Assembly (NCBI GenBank): GCA_943736015.1
Contig: OX031072.1
Coordinates: 12,241,501 to 12,305,500, forward strand
Reading direction: 5' to 3'
Length of the DNA: 64,000 nucleotides
From: Tridacna crocea
Lineage: Eukaryota; Mollusca; Bivalvia; Cardiida; Cardiidae
Part shown: in pieces, positions 12,010 to 25,900 of the stretch
Numbering within the stretch: position 1 is the stretch's first letter
Layout: each line of letters starts with the position of its first letter
Translations under genes and position numbers: made by a program
The notes under the pieces: model-generated
Told to the model about the DNA's origin: nothing
The model's database searches: none
What the model saw: the letters and a program-made list of their open reading frames with translations, nothing else

Positions 12010-13310
12010 AGCTCACCTTAGCACATGCTCAAGGGGAGCTTTTAGGATCACCCAGTTTCCACTGTGCGTCGTCAACAATTCTTTAAACATCAACTCCTCC
12101 TAAACCTCTGGGCCAACTTAGACCAAACTTGGCTGGAATGTTCCTTGGGAGGTCCTCTTCACAGTATGCGACAGGGTAAATGTTCCAAGGGAGCTTTTAG
12201 GATCACTCGGTGTCCGTCATGCGTCATCAGAAATCCTTTAAACATCAACTCCTCCCAAATCACTGGGCCAATTTGGACCAAACTTGGCTGGAATGTTCCT
12301 TGGGAGGTCCTCTTTAAAAACTGTTCACAGAATTCTGTCAAAAACTCTGGTTGCCTTGGAAACCAAATGGAATTTTCTAAGAAATTCTTTAAAAATCTTC
12401 TCAGAAACCACTGGTCAGATTTCGAAATAATTTGTTCTTTTGGAGACCCTTTTCAAAGATTGTTCATGAAATTTTGATCCCTCAAGAAACATGGCTCTGG
12501 TGAATGGAGGGTACTTGCACTTTAAACAGAAATTAAGAAATTCTTAAACATTCTTCTCTCAATTGGCTGGTCAGATTTTGAATTAATTTCCAAGAGATGT
12601 TCCTTTGGTGACCCTTTTTAAAAATGTTCATGAAATTTTGATCTGTCAAGAAACATGGCTCTGGTGAATGGAGGCTACTTGCACTTTACACAGAAATTAA
12701 GAAATTCTTAAAAATTCTTCTTCTCTCAATTGGCTGGTCAGATTCTTAATTAATTTCACAGAGATGTTCCTTGCGTGACCCTTTTAAAAATGTGTTTGCA
12801 AAATTTTGATCCATCAATAAACATGGCTCTGGTAAATGGAGGCTACTTGCACTATGTGGAAATGAAGAAATTCTTGAAAATTCTTTTTCTCTGAAACCCC
12901 TGGTCTGATTTTAAAATAATTTCATAGCAATGTTCCCTAGGTGACACTTTCCCAAATTGTACGCGAAATTTGGCAGGTCAAGAAACATGGCTCTGGTGAA
13001 TGGGGGCTACTTGCACCATATGGACATGAAGAAATTCTTGAAAATTCTTCTTCTCTTGAATGGCTGGTCCGATTTTAAAATAATTTCACAGCAATGTTCC
13101 TTAGGTGACAGTTTCCAAAAGTTGTTCACGAAATTTTGATCTGTCAAGAAACTTGGCTCTAGTGAATGAGGGCTACTTGCACTATACGGAAACTGAGAAA
13201 CTCTTAAAAAATCTTCTTTTCTGAAACTGCTGGTTAGAATTTGAAAAGACTTTTACAGGTGACCTTTTGAAAATTGCTTGGTAAAATCATGATTTATTTC
13301 CAATGTTTCA
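12010..13310 (+). mobile_element. Diverged Helitron-like element with internal tandem repeats
   Basis: The left edge AGCTCACCTTAGCAC matches the elements at 60941, 62466 and 63552. After a duplicated leader (GGGCCAA...TTGGACCAAACTTGGCTGG), about five degenerate units of 180-190 bp follow. Each contains CAAGAAACATGGCTCTGG and GAATGGAGGCTACTTGCAC. The terminal hairpin seen in the right-hand copies is not visible here, so the copy is old or 3'-truncated. Confidence 0.6.
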
Positions 13311-14463
13311 ATAAAAAAAAAATGGTATGGTACTCTCAGATTCTGGTGAGCGATCCAGGTCTATCTTTGCCCTCTTGTTCTTTTTCTAAACAACTGATTT
13401 TATCTATCAAATTGCGGGAAAAATTAGCAAAGTTATGATGCAATGAATATTCATGATAGTTGTGGATAGAAGATTCAATTAAGAGTGTGGAGATGTTTGT
13501 TAGAGGATGTTGATAAAGCTTTGTGTTCAAGATGTATTTATTTGTGAATTTTAAGAAAAATAAAAGTATTGCTTGCTATTATCAACAAAATATGTTGATG
13601 TCATTTCTTCCTTCACTTTAGTTGATGTCATTTCTTTCTTCACATGTTGTCTCTAACACATTACCGCCCTCAAACAAATATGCTGCAGATGACTTCCAAT
13701 GCACCCTTTGAAAACACCATTGTAATCTGAAAAAAGTGTAAATATGCAAATACATGTGAAACATTTTAGTAAAAAGAGAATTCTGTTGTTTCAAGCACCT
13801 TCTCCTGTTGCCACAGTGCTTGCAAATGTGGTCAAGTGGAAGACAAACAAGTTTTTATACCCCCCAAGTAGTGGTAGGGTTAAACTGGAATCTCCATGGC
13901 TGTCTGTGTCCATTTGTCTGTCCATAGATACAAATTTGTATGGGGGAATACTTCTAAACATACTGAACTCAAATTTACACACAGGGTTCATACATATATG
14001 TTGTACATGTGCAATTTTCAAAACCTTGCTGTGATTTTTTAAGGAATTATCTCCTCTTAATCTTTTTTCAACTCTTACTTTCATACTAAACCATTCTGCA
14101 TTCTGTAACAAAGACCTGTGTTTGTAACAAGGAGCTGGTGGCGGGTATAATCATGTTTAGCAATAGCTTTAGTCTTTATTTACTATTTCTTTGACAGATG
14201 ACAAAACTGCATTATCATGTTGAAAATATTTGAGCCATACTTTGTGAAAAGGGGGCTTAATGCATCTTCTAAAAATATTGACCCAGGTCAGCCTGTGCAA
14301 TCAGCACAAGCTGATTTGAGCCAAAAGTTTTCACTATTGATCGACTTTGTGTATATCACAGAACCAGTCTATCTCATGATAAGGTTTTTTGTTCAAAATA
14401 ATGGATATAATAGATTCATAATTTTGTGATGGCTTGCTTGGTACCATGGATCAAAGAGATGCA

Positions 14464-14690
14464 TGAACTCTTTACCACACAAACCCCACTTTCTACAACC
14501 CTGAGAAAGAAGCCCATTGAAAACATTGTGAGAAAAGGAGAAAATGCTGGTAACCTTTTCCCACAATTCTTTCTACCCTTCCCAAACCAAATTTCAACTT
14601 TCAGTCGCATTTATTACCGGTATGTCGCCTGCAAATGCTTTCAATTTGGACTAGTCTATATAATAATTTTGTCATTTGGTAAGGAGTTAA
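14464..14690 (-). mobile_element. TTAA palindromic MITE (hairpin truncated)
   Basis: Bounded by GAACTCTTTACCAC and GGTAAGGAGTTAA. The central right arm lost its CAGCATTTTCTCC segment. Confidence 0.75.
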
Positions 14691-15889
14691 GCCCCTTTTT
14701 GGCAGAACATGGCTCATTTCCAGAAGTCAAATAAAATGGGACTCAATTAAAGGGATCAACTTGGAAAATTAAGAACATGCTGGTTAAAAGTACAAGCATT
14801 CTACCATGCTTTCAAAACCCATTCTTCCAAGGGCTATAAAAAGATAGAATTATTTGGGAAAAGGTTGAATCCTCCTTTTTCCCACAATGCCTTCGAAAGC
14901 TTTCTCTTTTCCAGTCTCTTTGGCAGTCACTTACAAGTGTGGTAAAAGGTTAACAAACAATCCATAGTTGTGACAAATCCCAGGCATAAGCATTTCAAAA
15001 AAAATATGGAAAAAGCAATAAATTGATTAATTCCAACATTATTTCACAGCCAAACCTCATTATTATTCAGCATATTGGTCATCTGGAAATACTTTCAGTT
15101 TGGAAAAAAAGCATACATCCGTGTTGTAAAGAGTCATAAGTGTATGTCAATAGATACAATATAGTTTAATAAAATATATACCTCAATGTACATAAAAAAG
15201 TTTCATAAAAAAAGACATTGCCTTTAGTAGTTTACCATACAACTATATGTTCGACTTGAGTTTGCATTTGCAGATGACAAATCTTAGGTGTCTTTCACAA
15301 TGGAATTTGTCCTTGAAAGGCAAGAACATTTTTGTGGGAAAAGGAGAAAATGCCAGTTATTTGCAAAGCATTCTTCTTTGAACTAACCAGGATTCAAGTA
15401 CGATATTATGCTTTAACCACAAGTTAATCACTGACCAAACATCCTTCATTTCCACAGTATCTATGTCCTGTTCAAGAGAACCAGCAGATCTGAGAATTAC
15501 TGAACCTACTGTAATAGTTCAATAGGAGCATTATTTTTCAATTCTTTACCAAGTGATAAAATTTTTGACAAATTGAAATTTAAAGTATCTGTATACAGCA
15601 AACACATGTAGCTCAAATAATGATTTCCATCTTTGAAAGGGAAGACTATTATGTAGAAAAAGGAAAAACTGCTGGTTACCAGCATTTTCTCCTTTTCCCA
15701 CAATGTTTCAAAAGCTGTCTTCATTAGGGTCTTTAAAACTCAGTTTTGATTGACTATATGGCATATTAACCTTATTTTCAACATTATTTCAGTTATGTAG
15801 TGGTGGTCTGTGCACCTATCCATGCCTTTCTGGAATTTCATTAACCAGTACTCAACAAAATATTTTTTTGAAGCCATTGACTGCAATGA

Positions 15890-16050
15890 CCAGCTGACAA
15901 AGCAATGGCTTGCTGTGAGAGAGTAATGAATCCTGGCACAAATTTTACTATCATCAATCCTCTGAGAGAAATAAGCATAGCTGGGAATCGAACCAGCAAT
16001 CTGTGTTCTTCATTCATGTAAAGTACTGATTGAGCTACCTTGGCTATTCA
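15890..16050 (-). mobile_element. Reverse-strand tRNA-like SINE fragment
   Basis: GGGAATCGAACCAGCAATC is a complemented B-box region and TTGAGCTACCTTGGC a complemented A-box region. Related pieces occur at 23900-24030 and 36264-36540. Confidence 0.55.
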
Positions 16051-16935
16051 TTAAAAATTGGAACTATATGTGGTCAAGGGTCAATACATGCACCGAAAGT
16101 TTTTCACTGACTTTAAACATCAGAATCAATAAATGATGACAAATTACAAATTTAACTATGACCTCAGGAAACAACTTAATATTTCAAAAATATTCATGCT
16201 GTACTTTGAAACCAGTAATGTATGTCAGGTACTAATTTTTGTTGATTTTGTAGGTAGGTAAGTCCATGAATTCAAGTTGTTGACAAAGACCAGACGATGA
16301 CCCACTCTAACTCGGGCTAGGTATCTTGAAAACCAGGCATTGGTTGGGAAAGGGTTAAAATTACATATTTCTACTGAAATTTCTGGTAGTAAATATCTTA
16401 TAGTAATGCCATTATTTTTTCTATAAAAAGTCCTCTCTCCATTGTCTCAGCATGTCATATTCTTCCAAGAATGACCTGTAAAGGCTAGGACTCTGAAGTG
16501 CTTTCACAAAGGCCACTTCCACAAAAAGCCAAGTACCTCGGGTGCAGACTGAACACAGGAACGCTGGATTACTGATTCTTTACCCCTGCCACTGGGCAAC
16601 ATCAGAACCCAGTATGTCTAAAACCAACCTATATGGTAACATGTAAGTAACGCTTTACCAGACAAACAATATTTTAGATTAGCTCATGTTGAAAGCATTT
16701 GCAGACCAGAAAATCAAGATAATTATGGCTCAAACGATCGGTCTAGTTTTAGAAAGGCAGGAAAACATTGTGAGGAAAGGAAATAATGGTGATAACCAGC
16801 CTTTCTATATTCCCAATGTTTTTGGTGACCCTCGAATCATAGTAATCATATGGCTGTCTGGTAAAGGACTAACAATGTATCCATATTGGAGTAAAGACTA
16901 ATATCAATTACAGTAACAATCACAAGAATCTTTAT

Positions 16936-19900
16936 CTAAGGAGAAGGCATACACTTAAATCTCTCAAAAGCTGCTTTTTCCAAACCCTCTCTCTCAGAAG
17001 GATGTGCTATTTTAATGAGTTCATAGGCTCTTTGTCGAAGATTTTTTCCAAACATGTTGGCTATACCATATTCAGTGACGATGTAGTGAACATGAGCTCT
17101 GGTTGTTACCACTCCAGCACCTGTATACAATAAAACAAGAACTAGCGAATGTATGCAATAAAACAAGAACCAGCGAATGTATGCAATAAAACAAGAACCA
17201 GCGAATGTATGCAATAAAACAAGAACTAGCAACTGTATACAATAAAACAAGAACGAGCAACTGTATACAATAAAAAAAGAACTAGCACCTGTATACAATG
17301 TAAATTTACATCAAAAAAGAGGCTATAATGGATCCTGTTGCCAGAGCATGGCTCACATGTTTTCAATAAAAGTTGAGACAGCATTTTCCTTTAACCCATT
17401 ACCACACAATCCCTACTTTTGACCACCCTGGGAAAGAAGCCTGTAGAAAACATTGAGGGAAAAGGAGAAAATGCTGGTAACCAGCATTTTCTCCTTTTCC
17501 CGCAATGTTTTCTACCCTTCACAAAATTAATTTTGAATTTTCAGTCACTTTTATTTTGTTGTCTGCAAATGCTTTGGATTTGGACAAACCTAAATTATTG
17601 TCGTGTGGTAATGAGTTAACATTTTTCAAGGTCTTTTGCTGCAAATTTGCTTGGAAAATAAATATCAACTCTCAACCAAACAGCAAAATTTTTCTGCCGT
17701 AAAAATTGAAAACATTTGAGGACAACAAACCAACAGTTGCTCAAGAAAAATATTTGTCTTTAAAACAATATAAAACATTGTCTAAGAAGGGGAAAAAACC
17801 CAAAAAATGTTCAAAGGCCTTCTATTTCAAGGTCATCAAAACTTCAAAACTTGGGATTTGTGTGCTTAATGGTAATTTACAGTCCAAAAATACAGTTTAT
17901 ATAGGTTATGAAGATTACAATATAATATGAACAAACCATCTTTCAGTGTAGGAACAATTCTTGATACTCCATTCTCAGTTGTTGATGTGCAAGCAATGAT
18001 TGGTCTACCCTCACCATCCAAACTCTGAGCTGCTCCTCGAATGAAATCTATCTGGCCACCAAAACCTTTCAAAAAAAGAACAAAGTTACTGTGAAATGTT
18101 TTACTTTCTTAAACATACAACAGTTCCATTGCTTTGCTAGATGATTATATGACCTTGACCAAACAAACACACTGGTGTGGGAGGCTTTTGAAAACGGTAT
18201 GGAAAAAAGACAAAATGCTGGTAATTTGCACCTCCTTCTTTCTCAAAATTATTTTGTACTCCCTCTGTAACAAATTTCATCAATTATGCCACATTCAGTT
18301 TGTTGTCTGCAAAATTTTCAAAATTGGACCAGTCTTAAATTCTGTTGTTCTGTAAAGAGTTAACTCTTTACCAAACAATAGTTTTAGACTTATCCAAAAT
18401 GAAAACATTTGCAGACCACAAAATTAACATGACTCAAAATTTGAAGTTGCTCTTGGGAAGGGTGGATAACATTGTTTTTCAGACCAAAGTTCACCTGTGA
18501 TCTTGACCTTTCAGTCATATGATCCAAAAACAACAGGGCACCTCCTTGGGTCATAAGCAACACTTATATATAATTTTAGGGTCCTAGGTCAAACAGCTTT
18601 TGATTTAGAGCACAGAAAAACAGTTTACAGACTGACTGATGGACTGACAGATATGGTGAAACAAGTATACTTGCTCTTTCTCATAGGTTATGGGGCATAA
18701 ATATGACTGAATCCCTGACAAAACAAGGCACGATCTGTCACTGAATGTGACTTAATACCCCCGCCAGCACTTTGACAGAAACAGGCAATTACTAGTATTT
18801 TGTACACAGACGGACAAATGGATGGATACGTGGAAAGACAGGCTCATTCCAGTATACTCCCTGAAAACATTCATTTTGCTGGGTTATAATGATTGTCAGA
18901 AAAAGTGCTTAATATTCAATAAGTACATTTTATTCTACTATATTACATTTCATGTGTCTTTTTTCAGAAATGTTATGGATAAAGAAATGACATCATTTAA
19001 GCTAGGGGGAATTATTTCCAAGTCACAGTGAATATTTTCCTCCTGCCAAAAACCTGGTTAATTGACTTGAGATCACTAGTTTTAAAAGTCGCATTCTTTG
19101 ACAAAATAATCAGACAAATATAACATAATTTATTTCACCAGCTTGTGTGTATATGGGCCTCAAAAGGGAAAGGTTCCCGAAAATAACTTGTGCCGTTAGC
19201 TGATGAAATAAACTCTATTTACTTACCAGAGTACATGTATGTTCCCAATGAATCAGAGCATACTTGCCCTGTGATATCTATCTCTAAACATGTATTGATG
19301 GCAGTGACACGAGGATTTTGACTGATTACAGAAATATTGTTGGTGAAATCACATTCTTGCATACCTATAGAATAAAACAAGAAATATTTGACATATATAA
19401 GAGACTTTAACCCTTTACTAAACAATCCCTGGTTTTAAAGAGCCTTCTGAAAACATGGTGGGAAAAGGAGAAACTGAAACCTTGTGCATATAATAAGCTC
19501 TACTCAAGTAAAATGTCTTTGGACTGGTTAACATTGTTACAAATGGGGAAAATCAAAATGCTGTTTAGCAACATTTTCTTTTACTACATTTGTTTCTGTC
19601 ACCTCCTCCTTCAGTGTGGTAACCACATTGCATGGTATGGTAGATCTTTCTAAGAAATATAAATGTTTTATGTCTTTGTAATACAACATTTTTTAAGGAA
19701 AAGAAAAAGAGTAATTCTACAGGGGTAACTTTCCTAATAAGAACTACACAAAGCATTTTCAATTAATAATTACCTACATGTTTAACTAGAAGAATGCGAA
19801 GGTAAACAGTGACTCAATAGCCCTTCCATCTGCTTGATAAGTTCTCTTAGTACAAAGGAATATTAATCTTCAATGCTTAGTAGACATCGATAAATGTGTC

Positions 19901-22900
19901 TTGTACATCTATGCGAGAAACTATAATTGAGTTAACTCTTTACCAAATGACCTAATTTCAGACTTGTCCAAGTTGGACCCATTGCAGATGACAAAATTGA
20001 TGTGACTCCAAAATTGAAGTTTATTTTGGAAAAGGTAGAAAACATTGTGGGAAAAAGGAAAAAATGCAGGTTACCAGGGTTTTCTCCTTTTCCCATTATG
20101 TTTTCTAAAGGCTTCTTTCTCATGGTCATGAAGACCAGGGATTGTTTGGTAAAGAGATTTCAATCTTTATAAGCTTGACTAAACAAGGAAACTGTATGGA
20201 TGACGAATCAAACATCATATTCTGTGCAGTCTTTCCTTGAACCACAGAACCACCTGCTTTTTGCCTTTGGTGCTAAAACAGATAACCCTTTACCAAAGAA
20301 TCCCTGTTTTTTATGACCCTGAAGACTTTTGAAAACACTGTACAAAAAGGAGAAAATGCTGGTAACCAGCATTTTCTCCTTTTCCCACAATGTTTTCTAC
20401 CCTGCCTGAAACAAATTTCAACTTTCGAAACACATTTGACATCTGCAAGTGCTTTGAATTTGGACCAGTCTGAAATTGTCATTTGGTAAAGGTTTAAAGG
20501 GAGCATTGCTTACACACAAAAGAGTTATCATCCAGGAATGAGTAGAGTTTTTTTGTTCCCATTGCAAAACTAGCCACAATTTTTCCTGTCTGTATAGTTT
20601 TCCTTGCGTTAGTCATGGCTCCTTTCTCAACTAGGTTCACCACTGTATCGCCAATCATCTCAGAATGAAATCCCAGATCTTTGTGATTGTGAAGCTTATG
20701 TAAGACGGCATCTGGTAAATTTCCTATGCCTGTAACAATTAGAGCCATACATAGTTCAAATTATCAATACAATCTCACAAAAGACAGAATCAAATTAATT
20801 TCAGATGTCAAGTAAAATGAAAGCAATATATGACTTAACTCATTACCAAACGAAAATATTTTAGGTTTGTCCAAATCGAAAGCATTTGCAGACGACAAAA
20901 TAAAAGTGACTGAAAATTTAAAACTTGTTTTGCAAAGAGTAGAAAACATTGTGGGAAAAGGAGAAAATGCTGGTTACCAGCATTTTCTCCTTTTCCCACA
21001 ATGTTTTCAAAAGGCTTCTTTCTCAGGGTCGTCAAAAGTAGGGATTGTGTGTTAACGGTTTAAATCATATGATAGATTAAAAGTAAAGAAAAATATACCA
21101 TCTCTAATTTTGAAAAAAAAAATTTCACATTTAATTTGCAGAGCTGGTCTGAATAATATATAACCTACAGGGCTTGACACTAGTAGGTTGCTTGTTTAAA
21201 CCCCAAGCTCAGACTATGCAACCTCCCCCCTCCTCTTTGTCTTGCTCTCTGTCTCTGTCTCTCTCTGAGTAAGGACTGAAATGTTGCAATTTCTAAATTT
21301 CAAGACTGTTTCAATCAGAATCAGAGCAGAACACCAGTAAAGAAGTTCTCCACAGCAACTTTTGGCATCTGCCAGTGTTTCAATCTGTATAAGACTGAAG
21401 TTTTGTTACATTGTAAAAACTCTAACAATTGATATTCTAAATTTGAAAATCAAAATAAACAATTTTTAAGGTTTTGTGTTAAGCACTTGTCACACAAAGC
21501 CATCATAAATTCATTGTAATTTTCGATAAAAAAAGTTGTCTAAAACAGTCACTTGTCACAAAAGGCCATACAATCCCAAGTTTTGATGAACCCGAAAATG
21601 AAGCTTTTGAACACAATGTAGGAAAAGGAGAAAATGCTAGAAACCAACATTTTTCTCCTTTACCCATAATGTTTTCTACTCTATCAGAGACAGAAATCAC
21701 CATTTGATCTTCAAATGCTTTCAATTTGGTCCAGTCCAAAATTTTATCATTTGGTAAAGAGTTCAAAAAAAGATTTGATTGTATTGGTATACCTGTCTGT
21801 ATTGTTGCGCCATCTTCCACTAAATTATCTGATATCAGCCTTGCTATTTCATTGACCTGTGGTGTCCTACTGACAGGTGTTATTTCTGGCAATGGCTCAC
21901 TGTGTTCTATCATACAGTCTATGTTTGACATGTGTATTAACCCATCCCCCAAGGTTCTGGGCATATGTTGATTCACTTGCGCTGAGAAGGAGAAATGTAC
22001 AGTGAAGAATATACTTTCCATACTTTGATTTTTCTTCTACACATTTTCTGCACAATATACATCTTGCCAATTAACTTCGACTGAGAAGAAAAGTTTGAAT
22101 CTTTTGTAGACATAGTATTTCAAGGTCAGACAGCACATAATATGCTGTCTGATTTTGGACCTAAACTGTTTAACATTTGTGGGATATCCTGACCGAAAAT
22201 GACAATGCAATGGCAATATTAAGACCTCTTTGAATACTTGAAAACATCTTTTCCTTAATTCTGTAAATTAAAGGTTAACTTGCCACAAGAAAACATATAA
22301 ATTTGTAAAAATAAAACATTCATTTCTTATCCTTATACAAAACAATTCAGTGCTTCAATGACCGTGAAAAAAAAAAAAGACTTTTGAAAACATTGCGGGG
22401 AAAATAAGAAATGCTGATCAGCACTTTCTCCTTTTCCCACAATGTTTTCAGTACTATTGAAGACAAATTCTATCATTTGAGCCACCTTTAAACTACCAAC
22501 AGCAAACTTTCTCAACCTGGAAAAGTCTTTTGCAGCTTGGCAACGAAATAACCCTTTATCACTGAGCAAAATTTTAGATGTATCCCAATTGAAGGCATCT
22601 GCATACAACAAATTTTGATGTATCTGTATCGATGATTTCTGTCTATGATGTGTAGGAAACATAGTGGAAAACGGAGGAAATGCTGGTAACTAGCATTTTC
22701 TTCTTTTCCCACAATATTTTCTATCCTTCACTAAACAAATTTTAAATTTTCAGTCACTTTTATTTTGTCATCTGCAAATGCTTTCGATTTGGACAAACCT
22801 AAAATTTTGTCATTTGGTAATGTGTTAAGTATAGAAAAGTTGCTTTTTGGAAAATTTGTTCCTCTCATAAATAATACAAAGCTACAGAAGAAATATGTGT

Positions 22901-25900
22901 TATCTTAAAGATCATGTTTTACCTATAATGTATTTTGCATTTTGAACAGCTGCTCTTGTACAGTCCACACTTGTGCCTAGTGAACAAAAGCCATGCTGGT
23001 CTGGTGGGCTCACATGTATCAAAGCAACATCTAAACTGTAACAAATACCAATAGTGCTAATTGTATACGGGAATAGGATAGGCTTCAACATACAAAAAGA
23101 ACATAGTTGTACTCTTCATAAGATTTCATTTACAGTATATAATTAATTAATAAAATAATAATACAATACACCAGGTATCTACCATTTGCTATCAGGCTAG
23201 AATAAATGTCATTTTTCCTGGTTAATTCTGGCAAATTGATTACTAAACCCATTAATACCACAAAATCAAACGTTTTGACAACCTTCAGGTGAAAGCCCTT
23301 TGAAAACATTTGAAAGAAAAAGAAATGAGCACTGCATGCAGTTGCCAATGCTTGGCTGCAGTTGCTCGATTTTATGTCATTAACCCTTTACTCCATAGAT
23401 ACTCATTTCTATGCATTGCTTGTAGGAGCCTTTGGAAAACATTGTTGCAAAAGGTGAAATTGCTCGTGACGAGCAATTTCACCTTTTGTCACAATGTTTT
23501 CTATGCTATCAAAAGGTGCCATATACACATAAGAAATGGCTTCATCCTTGCTATTATTTAGGGTCAATTAGAGATACCATAGAAATGCCTTATGGGGTAA
23601 AGGGTTAACCCATTATCAATGACAATGTTTTAAAATTTAGACTGGTCCAAATTGAAAGCATTTGCAGACGACAAAAGAAAAGTGACTGAAAATTTGAAAT
23701 TTGTTTTGTGAAGGGCAGAAAACATTGTGGGAAAAGGAGAAAATGCTGGTTACCAGCATTTTCTCCTTTTCCAACAATGTTTTCTAAAGGCTTCTTTCTC
23801 AGGGGCGTCAAAAGTAGGGGTTGTGTGGCAATGAGTTATGGAGCATAACCAAACATCATATTCTTTCCAAGCCACTTACTGCTTTCCCACACAACCATTG
23901 CAAAAGCAATGTCTAGGGGTGAGAGGAATGAATCCTGTCATAAAGATTATCACCAATCACCAGAAAGAAACTGGCTGAGCCAGGAATGCAACCAGCAAAC
24001 CAAATCCTGTACAATACCAGCTAAGCTACTAGGGCTCACAAACATAAAGTAAAGAAATAATACTTGTAAATGTTTCTGCGGAATAACAGTGGAATTTCGC
24101 TCAAAAACACTGGCACAGTATCAGCTCTTCCTGCTGCCACTGCCTCTCTGCAGTTGGCACTCATAAACATGGATCTGGATCTGAATATGCCTGCAAAATA
24201 CAAACTCTGATCATGATTTTGTGAATGCACATGTAATATAAAACTGTTTTCTGGTTAGCCATTATCCCTTTACCACAGAATTCACATGTTTTAAGTCATT
24301 ACCAAACAACAATATTTTGAGCTTGTCCAAATCAAAAGCATTTGCAGAGAACAAAGTAAGAGTGACTGAAAATTTGAAATTTGTTATATGAAGAGTAGAA
24401 ACATTGTGGGAAAAGGGAGAAAATGCTGTTTACCAGCATGTTCTACTTTCCAACAATGTGTCCTAAAGGCTTCTTTCCTAGGGTCATCAAAAGTAGGGAT
24501 TGTGTGGTTATGGGTTAAGGAACCTGAAGAAGAGAAAGCTGCAGAAAACATAGTGGGAGAAGGAGTTTTTTCTCCCTTTCCCAGAATCTTTTTAACCCTA
24601 TTAAAGACAAAAGATTTGAGTCACATTTTTCATCTGCACATGCCCAGTCCCTGTATTTCTGCTATGCATTTGTTCACTTGTTTCTTTGTTAGGGACTTTG
24701 TTCGTAAGAATGTTGTTTGATTATGATGCAAGTACAATCTTTTTCACATCAGCAGATCACAGCTTTATGAAAATCAAATTTTGCTACGGATAATTCTCCT
24801 TTTTACATTTTATGTGCCTGTTGGCCCAGCAGCCTGTTTTCTAATCAATAATCTTAATGTTCACTCTTTCTACTAACAAGTATGTCCGTCTACTCTCAAA
24901 ATGTGTTTTTGCTAGATTTAATCGTTTTCCACTATATTCCAACTTTTAACCACTCTTAAAAAGAGAAGCCTTTTGAAAACACTGTGGGAAAAGGAGAAAA
25001 TGCTGGTAACCAGCATTTTCTTCTTTTCTAACAATGTTTTCTATTCTATCAAGGACAAATTTCGTCATTGAGCCACATTTAACTTGTCTTGTGCGAATAC
25101 TTTTAATTAATACTAGTCAAGAATTTACCCTGGTGTAAACAGTTAATCATGTTTAACCCTTAAAGTCTGTTTTATATGCCCTTCAATTCTCAAACTGTGT
25201 TGTATCTAGATTTAATTATGTTTTACCTTCATATTCAGGATTATTATAGTGAGCTGGTCCTACAGTTGGTATATGTATAAGTTCTACATCTTTCAAATTG
25301 TTCTTTCTACCATAATCAGCTAATTTCTGGAGGAGAAAATTTGGCGTTGCTGCACAGCCATGGACAAAAACTCGATGACCTGGAATATAATCGGTGCAAA
25401 AGTATCGATTTATTACTGTACACAAAAATTCCTAATTTCGGAACACAGAAGGGAAAAAGATAAATTGCTGCAATTAGTATTTCTCCAGCTTTCGAAATGG
25501 TAGTGTTGGGCAATCGGTTTAAAATCTCAATCGATTATCGCTTTGTAATCGGAAGACCAAACCAACTAGCTATCGATAGTACAATCGGTTTAGACTCCAT
25601 TTAAATGAGAATGTTTTTTTGCTTAAAATACTGTGACAATACAACACATGTATTGTAAACATGATAGTCTTCATGTATTAAGTTTATAAACATGTTGTAT
25701 TCTGCACTTTTATCAATTGAAATACATTACAATTAAATTTTCTGCTTCAATCAATATCATTCATTTTGTTCCTTATAATTTCCAAACGAGTTAAAAAAGA
25801 ATCAGACATACATTCATACCTAATAGTTCAAACATTTGGAGACGACCCCTCTTCCCCCCCCCCCCCCCCCCCACACACACACTTTATTGTCATTTACTAA

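Larger units (their letters stand above)
9512..16935. other. Gene-free interval between the convergent SEC62 and CoA-transferase genes
   Basis: No gene is supported in these 7.4 kb. They hold decayed TTAA MITEs (9627-9842, 9938-10093, 11435-11681, 14464-14690, 15539-15770, 16645-16871 and weaker traces), a SINE (11200-11430), a diverged Helitron-like tandem array (12010-13310) and a reverse-strand tRNA-like SINE piece (about 15890-16050). The small open frames here fall in these repeats. Confidence 0.6.

Noticed and set aside
17121-17300. Regular 28-bp repeats resembling a CRISPR array.
   Set aside because: The units are directly tandem without unique spacers, sit at an intron end of an animal gene, and no cas-like gene exists here.
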